Of a DNA stretch of 64,000 nt, positions 1 through 10,286 are shown piece by piece (position 1 is the first letter of the stretch; each line of letters begins with the position of its first letter). The DNA is from Melampsora larici-populina 98AG31 (taxonomy: Eukaryota > Basidiomycota > Pucciniomycetes > Pucciniales > Melampsoraceae): positions 386,619 to 450,618 of the forward strand of contig NW_006768833.1 of assembly GCF_000204055.1 (NCBI RefSeq), given 5' to 3'. The position numbers and the translations under genes are program-made. A model generated the notes under the pieces. It did not search any database. It was not told the origin of the DNA and was given only the letters and a program-made list of their open reading frames with translations.

Positions 1-189
1 CATTATTTTTGTCCTGCTCATTTGCAGGTAAGGCGTTGAATCCTCCGCCCGTCTATCTTAACTTCTTTGAGTCATCTTAAACTCAACTAACACCTGTCTG
101 TCCAGGTTTGCGCGTAGATTCATATCCGCGTCTATTAATTTCATACCACAGCTCAGTTGCGCTGCCGCAGCGCTGACCGCAGAAACAGC

Positions 190-640
190 GCAACTGAGCC
201 AGCGTTGTCCCAGGTGAGGAATTGAATGTTTCATCGGCTTGAGGCTGTGAGAGTTTTGACATCATCCAACTCCTTGATGTCCACAGGCTCAAAGGAAATC
301 CCTGAAGGGAGGTTAAATTGTCTTGATGGCCTCTCCTTTGTGTTCACTGGCAAGTTGGAATCACTTAGTGTTGACAAGGCACAACTGTTGTGCCAATGTT
401 ATGGGGGGTAAGGTTTTTCACTCCTCTGGAGTAAATTATCTCAATGTTCACCAAATCAAGACCATGTTTCTCTTTTGTTAGTGAAGTCACCCGATTTCCA
501 ACAAATCATACCAACTTTGTAGCTGTTGGTACAGGTGCCAGTGAAAATAATTTGAAGATCCTTGCAAAGAATCAGATACCAACACCCACCAAAGATGAGT
601 TCCTGGAACTCATCACCCCGTGATCGTATGTCAGCCTTTG
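190..640 (+). pseudogene. RFC1 (replication factor C large subunit) fragment, copy 1
   Basis: Three exon-like pieces match the BRCT region of the clamp-loader large subunit. One ends near 212. The second (about 287-407) encodes GSKEIPEG, then LSFVFTGKLESLS, and ends QCYGG. The third (about 482-622) encodes FVAVGTGASENNLKILAKNQ and ends before a stop. BRCT domains of this kind carry the VFTGxLESL signature. The intron between the last two exons keeps GT and AG ends, and it shares the string tgttcaccaaatc with the same intron of the second RFC1 copy near 12270. Nothing resembling the AAA+ ATPase part follows, because the sequence turns anonymous and a copia LTR begins at 989. It may be a truncated duplicate of the pseudogene at 11256-14460, or both may derive from a functional gene elsewhere. 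Confidence 0.7.
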
Positions 641-988
641 GTTGAATCAACTGGATACACATTTGACTCCGAACTTCCTCACACCCTTTGACAGGATGGG
701 AGATCCCTTGGCTCCGAGTGAGAAATCAATTGTTTCAACAGCTTGAAAGTTGTGAGATCTCATACCTTGTTGACGTTTGAAACGTGCCAAGTCGGTCGGA
801 TCAGTCAGAGCATCATTGGAAGTAAGAATACTGATGAATCCACGAGTTTGTAAGGCAAAACAAAGTGGCTTATTCCAGTTTCAAAACATGCTACACCATG
901 TCCGTCCACCATGAGCACGTCAATGTGCTCACATGGAGAGTTGTGTAATAAATTTGAACGGATCTTTATTCAATTTGTCTCTAGAAAA
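641..988. other. Anonymous spacer left of copia 1
   Basis: I see no convincing coding sequence here. The last five bases, gaaaa at 984-988, are the left copy of the copia 1 target duplication. Confidence 0.6.
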
Positions 989-2039
989 TGTTGAGATACA
1001 CCATAGTATCTCGTGCTATGTGTTTCAGATGAGTGTTAAAGTACTACGAGTTAACATACATGTGTTAGACACTTAAGCTTACTAAGATCAACTTTTAACT
1101 CTAATATTCAATGTTAAGGTCAAACCCTAATTATCCCAAACTTATCTAGTGCTGATCCTTTGACGCGTACTGACTCTTTTCCTCATCCGTTATTCTACGG
1201 GAGGAAAAGAGTAAGTTCAATCACATACTTTTTGCTATATACTTTTTTTGGCGGGGAAGGCGAGGCCAAAAGTATATTTTTTTTCTTTGTCCCCGCCAAA
1301 AAAAGTATGTAGCGAAAAGTATGTAGCGCTACATACTTTGCTTTGAGTACCCTTATTCTACGGGAGGAAAAGAGTAAGTTCAATCCCTTTATACTATCAC
1401 ACGCCTCTTTTCATTCTATTATCATAGTTCAATTACTACTATCTATCTTTTCTATTACCTTTACTTATGTGTTACTGATTGGTGCTATTCATTCTCTTCA
1501 TTTATATTTCATCTGAATTTTGGAAACACTAGCTTTAGATCAAAGACCAAAGTGTTGATCTCTTTTCTTATTTTTATCCTTAACCTGATTCAACCTTATA
1601 GGTCAGAATCAATATTAAAACTTTTCTATTATTTCTTTTCTTTTCTAACTCATTTCTTCTTCTATGATTGTTTTGCTTTTGTTCTGATTGTACAGGTTAG
1701 TGTCATCAGGTAGTTAGTGTGACAAGAGGTGTAGGAGCTCACCTCTAGAACATTGTCACGGGCATTCAGGTGAAATATAATCCGTTATTCTACGGGAGGA
1801 AAAGACTTTAGATCAAAGACCAAAGTGTTGATCTCTTTTCTTATTTTTATCCTTAACCTGATTCAACCTCATAGGTTAGTGTCATCAGGTAGTTAGTGTG
1901 ACAAGAGGTGTAGGAGCTCACCTCTAGAACATTGTCACGGGCATTCAGGTTAGTGTCATCAGGTAGTTAGTGTGACAAGAGGTGTAGGAGCTCACCTCTA
2001 GAACATTGTCACGGGCATTCAGGGTTTCGTCGCTTTTCA
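989..2039 (+). repeat. 5' LTR of copia 1, expanded
   Basis: The LTR begins TG and ends CA. A block of about 75 bp starting ggttagtgtcatcaggtag and ending cacgggcattca occurs three times near 1695-2021, where the 3' LTR has one full copy and a degraded second. The LTR also contains a 163-bp duplication-insertion at 1190-1385. It is 1051 bp against 704 bp for the 3' LTR. Confidence 0.93.
1190..1385. repeat. Inverted-repeat insert flanked by 33-bp direct repeats, inside the 5' LTR
   Basis: A 33-bp string starting ttattctacggg occurs at 1190-1222 and 1353-1385. It occurs once at the matching place in the 3' LTR. The 130 bp between the copies hold an inverted repeat of about 35 bp, one arm near 1225-1260 and the other near 1289-1325, with about two mismatches. 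They also hold the perfect 20-bp palindrome agtatgtagcgctacatact at 1318-1337. Confidence 0.85.
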
Positions 2040-2052
2040 TGGTAGCGAGAGC
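2040..2052 (+). promoter_or_regulatory. Primer-binding site of copia 1
   Basis: The sequence tggtagcgagagc follows the LTR directly. It starts TGG and so would pair with the CCA 3' end of a tRNA. The layout is like the TGGTATCAGAGC site common in plant copia elements. I cannot name the tRNA. Confidence 0.7.
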
Positions 2053-2093
2053 TTGGTTCAGCTCTTAGTTATAGCATTCGAAACGAGAAATCC

Positions 2094-5000
2094 ATGTCCG
2101 AGAGAGAAAACTCACTTGAAGACACTCAATTGCCTACGCCAGCATCTACTCCATTACCCCTAGAGGACCTTGACAAATTCGAAACTGAAGACCAACCAGG
2201 TAGCTCTGGTTCATCAGTCTCAGCACCTTCAGATCATACCACGGTACCCAACGCCTCCAACTCGACGTTAGTCATGGCGTCTAATGAGTTAATTGATACC
2301 GATACTCCGGCCCAGCGCCAGTCCATCAAGATGACTTCTATCCTTCATAAAATTGCGATCAGTACAAAGTTATCCTCATCAAACTATGTAGCCTGGTCCG
2401 ATGGCATACGGTTTGGTCTCATGGCGGCTTCATACGATCATTACCTTGATTCAGAAGAAGCCGGTGCTCAGGGTATCAATCCAGACATCCACTCAGCCAC
2501 TAAGAAAGCCATATTTTACTGGTTACTCTCAAGCATAGATCTCACTCAGTCCACAAGATTCATTTCAATGATTTCAAAATTCGAGAATGGAATCAAGACA
2601 ACCGATCCCTCTCCTTCTTTACTCTGGAAAACAATCCGAGATTATCACATTAGTAATTCAGAATCTGTAAAACTTATGCTACGTAGTGAGATCACAGACC
2701 TATCTCAAGGAACTACTAAGGATCTACTCGATTACATAGACATCTTCAGAGCTAAAGTAGACGCTTACCTAGGATCAAACGGTGAGATGTCGGAAGAAGA
2801 ACAAGCCCGTCAATTTGTTCGCTCACTCAACCGAGACTGGGCGGAAAAGGGATGTGATTTATTAGATGCAGGCCATGTGAAGTTCAAGAATCTTGAAACC
2901 GAGCTGAAGAAAACATACCAAACCCGAAAGATGTTTTCTTCGAGTCGACAACAATCTAGTCGGATTGCCGAAACTTCGGATTCCAGCCAAGGAAATCGAA
3001 TTGGTCGCTGGAAGACTTGTAGTAAGAACAAGTGTATTGGCCGCGATCATCCTACCAAACCTCATGATCAGGCCGATTGTTTTCATCACCCTAACAACAC
3101 GGCTAAGATGGAAAGCTGGAAACGCTCAAAACGAGATGCTGGCGAATGGATCGATTACCCTAGAGGTGGACGCGGTAACGGACGTGGAGGTTTTCGAGGG
3201 AGTCAACGAGGAAGAGGCCGTGGTCAAGGCAACAGTCAAACTCATATGAATCATAGTCACCATTCCGAAAGTGAAAACTTTCCAAATTCTGAAGAACTTG
3301 AATCCGTATTTAACAACCTCCGACTAGAAGATCGCGAAGTTAGTTATCAAATTGAAGTAGATGGTAGTTTCTCATGTTCAGCTCAACCTCAAGTAGCTTG
3401 TTCAGGAGACCAATGTGATTCAGTAGCTTTGATAGACACTGGGGCATCCCATCATATGTTCCATGATGCTAGTCTCTTTGAATCTGCCACTCTCATGGAG
3501 AATCATGACCCCAGTGCTAAATTAAATCTTGCTGGAGGAGGTGCTACTCTTGACATTCACTCAATTGGTAATGTCAACTTGGTGAACACTAAAGGCGAAT
3601 CGGTCAAGCTCAAGGACTGTCTATATGTTCCTGATTTATCACGAAACTTAATAGCTGGAGGAAGACTTCTTAGAGCTGGAGCTATCACTACTGTACTCGA
3701 AGACCCTAACTTCAGGATCGATCATGGAAAGAAAGAACTTTTCATAGGGCGTTTTGTTGGGGAAGGTAGCATGATGTATGTTGCATTACGTTCATCGGTC
3801 AGTCACTCGTCTCATCAAACATCAATCTCAAATGCTAGACAACGCACAATTCTGAAATTACATTACTCGTTAGGTCACCCAAGCGAGAAGTATTTAAAGA
3901 AAATGTGGAGTTTAGGGTTGTTAGATGACGTACTTCATAAGAATACCACTGTAAAAGAATTTGAAATTATAACAAAGTGTCCTGTCTGTCCGTTAGCCAA
4001 AAACCATCGCCTCCCCTTCTCATCTACCCGGCCGAGAGCTAAGAAATTTCTTGAAAATGTCCATGTCGATCTGAGTGGAATCATTAGAACTACATCAGTC
4101 AATCGAGAAGAATATTATATTCTCTTCACTGACGATTATAGTAGCTATCGTGTATTGTTCGGACTACCGGACAAGAGCGCTGAAACCGTTCATGAATGTT
4201 TCAAACGCTACATCAGCTTTGCCGAAAGACAGACCGGAGAAACATTGAAAATGTTTTCTTTTGATGGAGGAGGCGAATTTGTCAATGGCCTCCTCACACC
4301 TTTTCTAGAGGAGCTTGGAATCAACACTCGCATAACCTCACCTCACACACCCGAGGAAAATGGTGTTGCCGAGCGATCAAACCGAACCATCAATACGAAA
4401 GCAAGATGTATGCTAGTACAGTCGTGTGTACCGATAAGGTATTGGTACCATGCAGTTTCATATGCAGTTATGTTACAAAACAGGACCATAACCACCTCCC
4501 TCAATCTCAAAACCACTCCATACTCGCTTTGGAAAAATCGTGAATCAAGCTTAAAACGATTCCAACCTTTTGGTTGTTTAGCTTATCGACATATTCGAAA
4601 GGAGATTCGTGGCGGAAAGTTCGAAGCTGTGTCTCGACCCGGTATCCTACTTGGAGCCTCTGAAGATAACCACAACTATGTTATCTTAGACCAAGAAACC
4701 AATCAAATTCATATTAGCCATGATGTAACCTTCCAGCCGCTAGTATTTCCCTTCATGAAGGATGCCGATAATAATCCTGACTGGATATTCGTCGAAGACC
4801 TACCATTGGAATCTTTTGGAGAAGAAGATTCCCCAAATGATGAACCGATTGATCCTAATACTAAATTAGATAGTATGAGTGATGATGATGATGAAATTAT
4901 ACAAGAAATCATTCATCCTAAAACTCCACTTATTCATGAATCTTCAGAACCTGTATTAGATCAACCAGAAGTTCTGAGTGAACCAAATGCTCCTGAGACT

Positions 5001-6791
5001 CAACCGGTATTACCAACAGTTTCAAATGAACCGAGGCGATCAACTCGAGAGCGCCATCCTATAGAACGTTATGTTCCGGGTGATTCCAACATCATCGAAG
5101 CTTATCCCATGCGCTCAATAGTTCCCAAAGTAGCTCGTCGTAATGTCTTAAGTCAGCTATATGAATGCAGAGAAGCTATGAAACCTAGAGCTGAGCCTAA
5201 AAGTTACAAGATGGCTATGAAAATGCCAGACGCCGACAAATGGAAGGCTGCTTGCGACAAAGAGATGGAAAACATCAAGAATATGGGAGTATGGGAAATA
5301 GTCGATAGGCCAAAGAATGTGCCTGTAGTTGGAGGTCGATGGCACTTTAAATATAAAGTTCATCCTGATGGTAGCATATCTAAACATAAAGCCCGTTATG
5401 TAGCGAAGGGATACACCCAAACAGAAGGTGTTGACTTTAATGACACTTTTGCTCCTACCGGTCGCTTAGCGTCGTTTAGAATCCTAGTAGCTATTGCTGC
5501 AGCAAAAGATTGGGCCATTGAACAAATGGACGCCATAGCCGCATTCCTCAACAGTGATCTTAAGGAGGAGATATATTTAGAATTACCGGAGGGGTATGAC
5601 ACAGAGAGAGCAAATGGAAAAGTTGCAAGGCTGAAGAAAGCGCTGTATGGCCTTAAGCAGTCAGCTAGGTGTTGGAGTGATGAAGTAAAAGAGAAATTAC
5701 TCAGTATTGGATTGAAACCAAACCCTCACGATGCCTGCTTATGGTACGGTAAAGATGATTATGGCTTAGAAACCTTACTTTACCTACATGTTGATGATAT
5801 GGCAATTACAGGTGATAAAATTGATGAAATAAAGAACTTGTTGAAATTAAAATGGAAGATGGAAGATTTAGGCCCTGCGCACTGCGTTGTTGGAATTGAA
5901 ATACATTCAACAGAAGATGGAGGTTATTCTTTAAGCCAACCATCATTCATTCAGACGGTACTTGAAAGATTCAATTCCGAAAACTGTAAACCTGCTTCAA
6001 CACCTTTCCCAGGTGGCGCGAAGATAAGGAGATCAAGTGATAGTGACACTTTAGAATTCAAACAATCTAAATTACCATACAATAGTCTTGTGGGTAGTCT
6101 GATGTACATAGCTCAAGGTACCAGACCAGACATAGCTTATGCTGTGGGCGCCCTGTCTCAACACTTATCTCGTCCGTCCATGACTGCATGGCAAATGGGT
6201 ATGCATGTATTGAGGTATTTAAAAGGAACTCAATCTTTAGGCTTGATTTATTCCCGTCAAGACACTGAAATAGAAGGAAACCAGAGCTGGTACTACCCAG
6301 AGTGCCACACTGACTCCGATTGGGCTGGAGATCCATCTACTCGTCGCTCAACCACTGGCTATGTGTTTAAATTAAATGGAGCTGCCATCAGCTGGAAGAG
6401 CCGACTTCAACCGACTGTATCACTATCATCCACGGAGGCTGAATACAAGGCTACTACTGAAGCCGGGCAAGAAGTTGTATGGTTACGCGGATTATTGTTC
6501 AACATATCACTAGGTCAAGCATCACCAACAATACTGTGTAGTGATAGTACAGGAGCAGTAGCTTTAACTGAAAAATCTATCTTTCATGCACGGACTAAGC
6601 ATATTGAAGTCCAATATCACTGGATTCGTCAGCAAGTTGAGAAGAAACTCATCAAATTACGGCATATTAGCAATACAACAATGTTTGCAGACACGTTGAC
6701 AAAACCTCTACACCCGGGCCCATTCAAGCAACTACGAGACCAAATTGGACTAGATGTTATACATGGACATCTGAAACAGGGGGAGTGTTGA
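2094..6791 (+). CDS. Copia 1 Gag-Pol polyprotein, 1565 aa, intact
   Basis: One uninterrupted frame carries the copia domain order. Gag lies at about residues 75-320. A Cys/His-rich stretch near 310-340 stands where a zinc knuckle is expected but is not the standard CCHC form. A basic RGG-rich linker follows. The aspartic protease motif LIDTGASHHM is near 445. The pre-integrase H/C motif LGHP...CPVCPLAKNHRLPF is at about 590-635. The integrase core runs from VHVDLSG (about 657) to PHTPEENGVAERSNRT (about 750). The reverse transcriptase starts near 1062, with its active site LHVDDMAITG near 1232. RNase H has TDSDWAGDPSTRRSTTGY near 1406 and STEAEYKA near 1446. The stop codon lies inside the first bases of the 3' LTR. 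Integrase before RT identifies copia rather than gypsy. No frameshift or stop is seen. Confidence 0.97.
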   Translation: MSERENSLEDTQLPTPASTPLPLEDLDKFETEDQPGSSGSSVSAPSDHTTVPNASNSTLVMASNELIDTDTPAQRQSIKMTSILHKIAISTKLSSSNYVAWSDGIRFGLMAASYDHYLDSEEAGAQGINPDIHSATKKAIFYWLLSSIDLTQSTRFISMISKFENGIKTTDPSPSLLWKTIRDYHISNSESVKLMLRSEITDLSQGTTKDLLDYIDIFRAKVDAYLGSNGEMSEEEQARQFVRSLNRDWAEKGCDLLDAGHVKFKNLETELKKTYQTRKMFSSSRQQSSRIAETSDSSQGNRIGRWKTCSKNKCIGRDHPTKPHDQADCFHHPNNTAKMESWKRSKRDAGEWIDYPRGGRGNGRGGFRGSQRGRGRGQGNSQTHMNHSHHSESENFPNSEELESVFNNLRLEDREVSYQIEVDGSFSCSAQPQVACSGDQCDSVALIDTGASHHMFHDASLFESATLMENHDPSAKLNLAGGGATLDIHSIGNVNLVNTKGESVKLKDCLYVPDLSRNLIAGGRLLRAGAITTVLEDPNFRIDHGKKELFIGRFVGEGSMMYVALRSSVSHSSHQTSISNARQRTILKLHYSLGHPSEKYLKKMWSLGLLDDVLHKNTTVKEFEIITKCPVCPLAKNHRLPFSSTRPRAKKFLENVHVDLSGIIRTTSVNREEYYILFTDDYSSYRVLFGLPDKSAETVHECFKRYISFAERQTGETLKMFSFDGGGEFVNGLLTPFLEELGINTRITSPHTPEENGVAERSNRTINTKARCMLVQSCVPIRYWYHAVSYAVMLQNRTITTSLNLKTTPYSLWKNRESSLKRFQPFGCLAYRHIRKEIRGGKFEAVSRPGILLGASEDNHNYVILDQETNQIHISHDVTFQPLVFPFMKDADNNPDWIFVEDLPLESFGEEDSPNDEPIDPNTKLDSMSDDDDEIIQEIIHPKTPLIHESSEPVLDQPEVLSEPNAPETQPVLPTVSNEPRRSTRERHPIERYVPGDSNIIEAYPMRSIVPKVARRNVLSQLYECREAMKPRAEPKSYKMAMKMPDADKWKAACDKEMENIKNMGVWEIVDRPKNVPVVGGRWHFKYKVHPDGSISKHKARYVAKGYTQTEGVDFNDTFAPTGRLASFRILVAIAAAKDWAIEQMDAIAAFLNSDLKEEIYLELPEGYDTERANGKVARLKKALYGLKQSARCWSDEVKEKLLSIGLKPNPHDACLWYGKDDYGLETLLYLHVDDMAITGDKIDEIKNLLKLKWKMEDLGPAHCVVGIEIHSTEDGGYSLSQPSFIQTVLERFNSENCKPASTPFPGGAKIRRSSDSDTLEFKQSKLPYNSLVGSLMYIAQGTRPDIAYAVGALSQHLSRPSMTAWQMGMHVLRYLKGTQSLGLIYSRQDTEIEGNQSWYYPECHTDSDWAGDPSTRRSTTGYVFKLNGAAISWKSRLQPTVSLSSTEAEYKATTEAGQEVVWLRGLLFNISLGQASPTILCSDSTGAVALTEKSIFHARTKHIEVQYHWIRQQVEKKLIKLRHISNTTMFADTLTKPLHPGPFKQLRDQIGLDVIHGHLKQGEC
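6773..6785 (+). promoter_or_regulatory. Polypurine tract of copia 1
   Basis: The purine run gaaacagggggag lies directly before the 3' LTR, where plus-strand DNA synthesis is primed. It also encodes the last residues of the polyprotein. Confidence 0.85.
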
Positions 6792-7489
6792 GATACACCA
6801 TAGTATCTCGTGCTATGTGTTTCAGATGAGTGTTAAAGTACTACGAGTTAACATACATGTGTTAGACACTTAAGCTTACTAAGATCAACTTTTAACTCTA
6901 ATATTCAATGTTAAGGTCAAACCCTAATTATCCCAAACTTATCTAGTGCTGATCCTTTGACGCGTACTGACTCTTTTCCTCATCCGTTATTCTACGGGAG
7001 GAAAAGAGTAAGTTCAATCCCTTTATACTATCACACGCCTCTTTTCATTCTATTATCATAGTTCAATTACTACTATCTATCTTTTCTATTACCTTTACTT
7101 ATGTGTTACTGATTGGTGCTATTCATTCTCTTCATTTATATTTCATCTGAATTTTGGAAACACTAGCTTTAGATCAAAGACCAAAGTGTTGATCTCTTTT
7201 CTTATTTTTATCCTTAACCTGATTCAACCTCATAGGTCAGAATCAATATTAAAACTTTTCTATTATTTCTTTTCTTTTCTAACTCATTTCTTCTTCTATG
7301 ATTGTTTTGCTTTTGTTCTGATTGTACAGGTTAGTGTCATCAGGTAGTTAGTGTGACAAGAGGTGTAGGAGCTCACCTCTAGGACATTGTCACGGGCATT
7401 CAGGTGAAATATAATCAGGTAGTAGTGTGAAAGAGGTGTAGGAGCTCACCTCTAGAGTGGTGATCTCTTTTCTTATTAGACGCTTTTCA
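6786..7489 (+). repeat. 3' LTR of copia 1
   Basis: It starts TGTTGAGATA and ends CTTTTCA, followed by gaaaa. It lacks the 1190-1385 insert and most of the terminal duplications of the left LTR. It probably represents the ancestral LTR length, although its own end (about 7405-7489) looks rearranged. Confidence 0.93.
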
Positions 7490-7494
7490 GAAAA

Positions 7495-10046
7495 TGCATA
7501 TCCTTTGTTAATAATAATAGACAATCAAAAATGTACTGTTTGTCAATGGAACTATGAGCAAAGGAGCCCATTTAACACTCTTGCTGTCTGAACCTCTTGA
7601 CAAAGGCAATTGTATGCTTAGCTCTCAGACCTGTTTGTAGGTTATATCCAACCTCTACGGAAATTGATTGGTGTGAGCACGTCGACATGCTACCTCAAAA
7701 CAGACATGGTGCTAGTAGGTAATTCAGGCAGCTTGACAACTCCACAATGGTTGTCAGAAGATGAAGCGGTGGACATGAAGGACAATGGAAGGGAAAACAT
7801 AATGGCTTCAGTAGATTGGAGACTTTTGAAAGGTTTTGAAGTCAAAGTCAAAGAAGATTCCGAAACAGCGGCGGATTTGGATAAAGTAATAGGAGAGGAA
7901 GGTGACTCTTCATCAGACATAATGGGTGAAGTACAATTAAAGTGGTGTTTGTAGAAAATTCAACACAAAGTTCAAACGCCGTAAATGAAAAATTCGCGGA
8001 TTGACTCGAGATAAAGGCTCATAACCTATGAGTCAATCACAAATAAGCAAATACATCAAAAGTAAGTTAGTTGCTTGTGAAATGATAATAGAACAGGTTT
8101 TGAATGGACGAGTAACACAATAAAATCACAAACATATACCCAAAACAATATAAAGTGAAATAAAGTGAGAAAAGAAAACATATAAGAAGACTTACCTATG
8201 AGTCAATCACAAATAAGCAAATACATCAAAAGTAGGTTGGTTGCTTGTGAAGTGATAATAGAACAAGTTTGAATGGATGAAGATCAAACTTGTTGAGACT
8301 CATAGGTAGCTGATATAGAGAGAAAACACACACAGCTAAGATTTATGACAGCGCACGTAGAGAATAGAGAAATAACAAACATATTGACAAATAAGAACCA
8401 TGGCAACATTCCAAATGTTGGAAATAACACATAAGACACGCACATAGATGAGATCACAAGACGTAGAAAAAATAAATCTTACATCAAATAAAGCAGAAAC
8501 TTTATAACTCTATTCGCTACTGCACCAACAATAGTTAGAGCTAAAGTCTCATGATCATAACTCAAATCCTGTAAGATCAAAGCAGAACTTGAAGCATCGA
8601 GTTCAATTAGATCAAAAGAAAAGAAATTGGTAGCAATCAAGATACAAAAAAACATTGAGTTTGGATCATATGAGAAAACTGATGAGAAATTGAAGATTGA
8701 TCTAATTTTTTAAGATAGTCTAATCTTTCTCAACAGGGAGATTGTGCCCCAGAGGCGGCGGCAGAGTTTGGGTGGAAATGAGATGTCCAATGTGGTTTGT
8801 AGAAAGTTTACAATGTCCGACTCCTTGCTGTCGGGTGATAAGTTCCACGCTCCATTGGGCCAAGAGATACCTGCACGGCTAGTGAGACAAAGTGTGTAAG
8901 GTCACATAACTCCAAGATGGCATAGGGAACGGTGCGGGGTAGCAATGACTTTCTCAAGTGTGTATTTGCTTTATTGTATACAATACTACAAACAAGTCAA
9001 AAGAATGCAGACTATGTCACCTTGAAAAGGGAAATTTGGTTGGAGCAAGTCATGCTTATGTACTTTAGTCCAGCATGTGGTGTGCAATGCGTAGTTCGAG
9101 ATGAAGTCTTACGAAGGCCATCCGGGCGCGGTTTGGCCAATGTAGGTGAAATGGTGCGTATGGCAAAGGGCAAGACGGTCTTGTCCCGTTGTTTCATCAG
9201 TTCAACACAGCGGCATGTGATAGAGAAGTTTAGTCAGCCCCACCGAACTCAGGCTTCCCCAGGGCCTTCTCCGTCGGTTCGGCGCTCCTCAAGTTAGTAG
9301 GCTCAGCGATGAAATGGATCCCACTCTCAGTCCAAGCTACCGGGGCCGAGACTCAGGGACCTCCTGAAACGCTATCTCAGTGTACCATCGATCAAAACTT
9401 GAGGGTATATTCAAACCAAAGCTTCTGCCTAAAATAAGCACTCAGTCTGAGGGGAAAGCTGAATATCGTTTCATACGCCGCCATATACTTTTTTCTTGGA
9501 TAAACTTGGTTCACAACAACCTCAATATTGAAAGAAATTTGTCATACGAGGTCGCAACTCGCATGATACGAAACTAAGCAGTCTTCGTGAACTAGAGGAG
9601 CTAGAGGTCTTATATTTGACTCTTTAGGACGCTATGATAGGAAACACAGCAAGATGTTCCATGTCTCGACGACCGCGGGGAGCCGGAGAGACAACGACTC
9701 CGGCGGTCTCCAACAAATATAAAAGGTCGATGAATTTGCTGATGATTTGTTCGCCATCCAATCATCTTATCAAGTTATTGCTCCAACCTGCACACTCCTT
9801 TGGTATGTCAACCTAGAGTTTTCATCAGCCAATTGTAGAGATATTTTTTCCCAACAGACTGAGCTGATTATGTGATCGCTTTCTTCACCCTTTCGATGGG
9901 TTTAGATACTATCGGTTTTCACCTGGACCCACACAATCTTTTAAATTCCGCTGCTCTAGCATCCTAGTGAGTCATGAGATATTCAACCAAATCTTGATCA
10001 CAATCTGCTAAAACCGAAACTTGGTCAACCAATTAGATATATCATC
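7495..10046. other. Gene-poor stretch right of copia 1
   Basis: Short open frames occur, for example 96 aa at 7664-7954 and 121 aa at 8932-9297. None has a recognisable domain, signal peptide or splice context, and I do not support them as genes. The stretch holds the direct repeat listed separately and an imperfect GC-rich hairpin near 9670-9706. Confidence 0.5.
8025..8276. repeat. Direct repeat, two copies of about 83 bp
   Basis: Copies at 8025-8107 and 8195-8276 both begin cctatgagtcaatcacaaat and run on with a few substitutions. The copies are spaced 170 bp apart. Origin unknown. Confidence 0.85.
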
Positions 10047-10286
10047 ATGAACATGAATTTCAGCATCGTCGCAGCCATGCTCATGATCTCGGTCTCAATC
10101 AATCAAGCTTCTGGTGCCATAATCAATCTCAAGGACGAAAAGGAAATCGTGTCGGCTCAACAAGCGGTGACCAAACACATTGATGGCACCATAGACGAGG
10201 GTCCAGAGGTCACGTGTGTCTGGTGTCAGGATACAAAGGGCGTATGCTGGTGCGGACCCCCCCTGAAGCCACCCAAATCAACTTGA
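10047..10286 (+). CDS. Small secreted cysteine-rich peptide, 79 aa
   Basis: The frame starts with a clear signal peptide: MNMNF, then a hydrophobic core SIVAAMLMISVSI, and a likely cleavage after QASGA near residue 24. The mature part of about 55 residues is polar. It ends with a compact tryptophan-cysteine cluster, TCVWCQDTKGVCWCG, holding all four cysteines as CxxC followed by CxC, then a proline-rich tail. I do not recognise a family. Size, secretion signal and cysteines fit the broad class of rust candidate effectors, but nothing shows a function. Exons joined to it cannot be excluded. The next feature downstream is the RFC1 pseudogene, about 1 kb away. Confidence 0.6.
   Translation: MNMNFSIVAAMLMISVSINQASGAIINLKDEKEIVSAQQAVTKHIDGTIDEGPEVTCVWCQDTKGVCWCGPPLKPPKST

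Larger units (their letters stand above)
989..7489 (+). mobile_element. Complete Ty1/copia LTR retrotransposon (copia 1)
   Basis: Both LTRs start TGTTGAGATA and end CGCTTTTCA. The 5-bp direct repeat gaaaa flanks the element at 984-988 and 7490-7494. Between the LTRs lie a primer-binding site, one long polyprotein frame and a polypurine tract. LTR positions are 989-2039 and 6786-7489. They differ by very few substitutions where they align, but the left LTR is 347 bp longer because of internal duplications. An intact frame and near-identical LTRs suggest a young and possibly still mobile insertion. Confidence 0.95.

Noticed and set aside
8932..9297. 121-residue open frame
   Set aside because: No recognisable domain or signal peptide, competing frames on both strands, no splice context.
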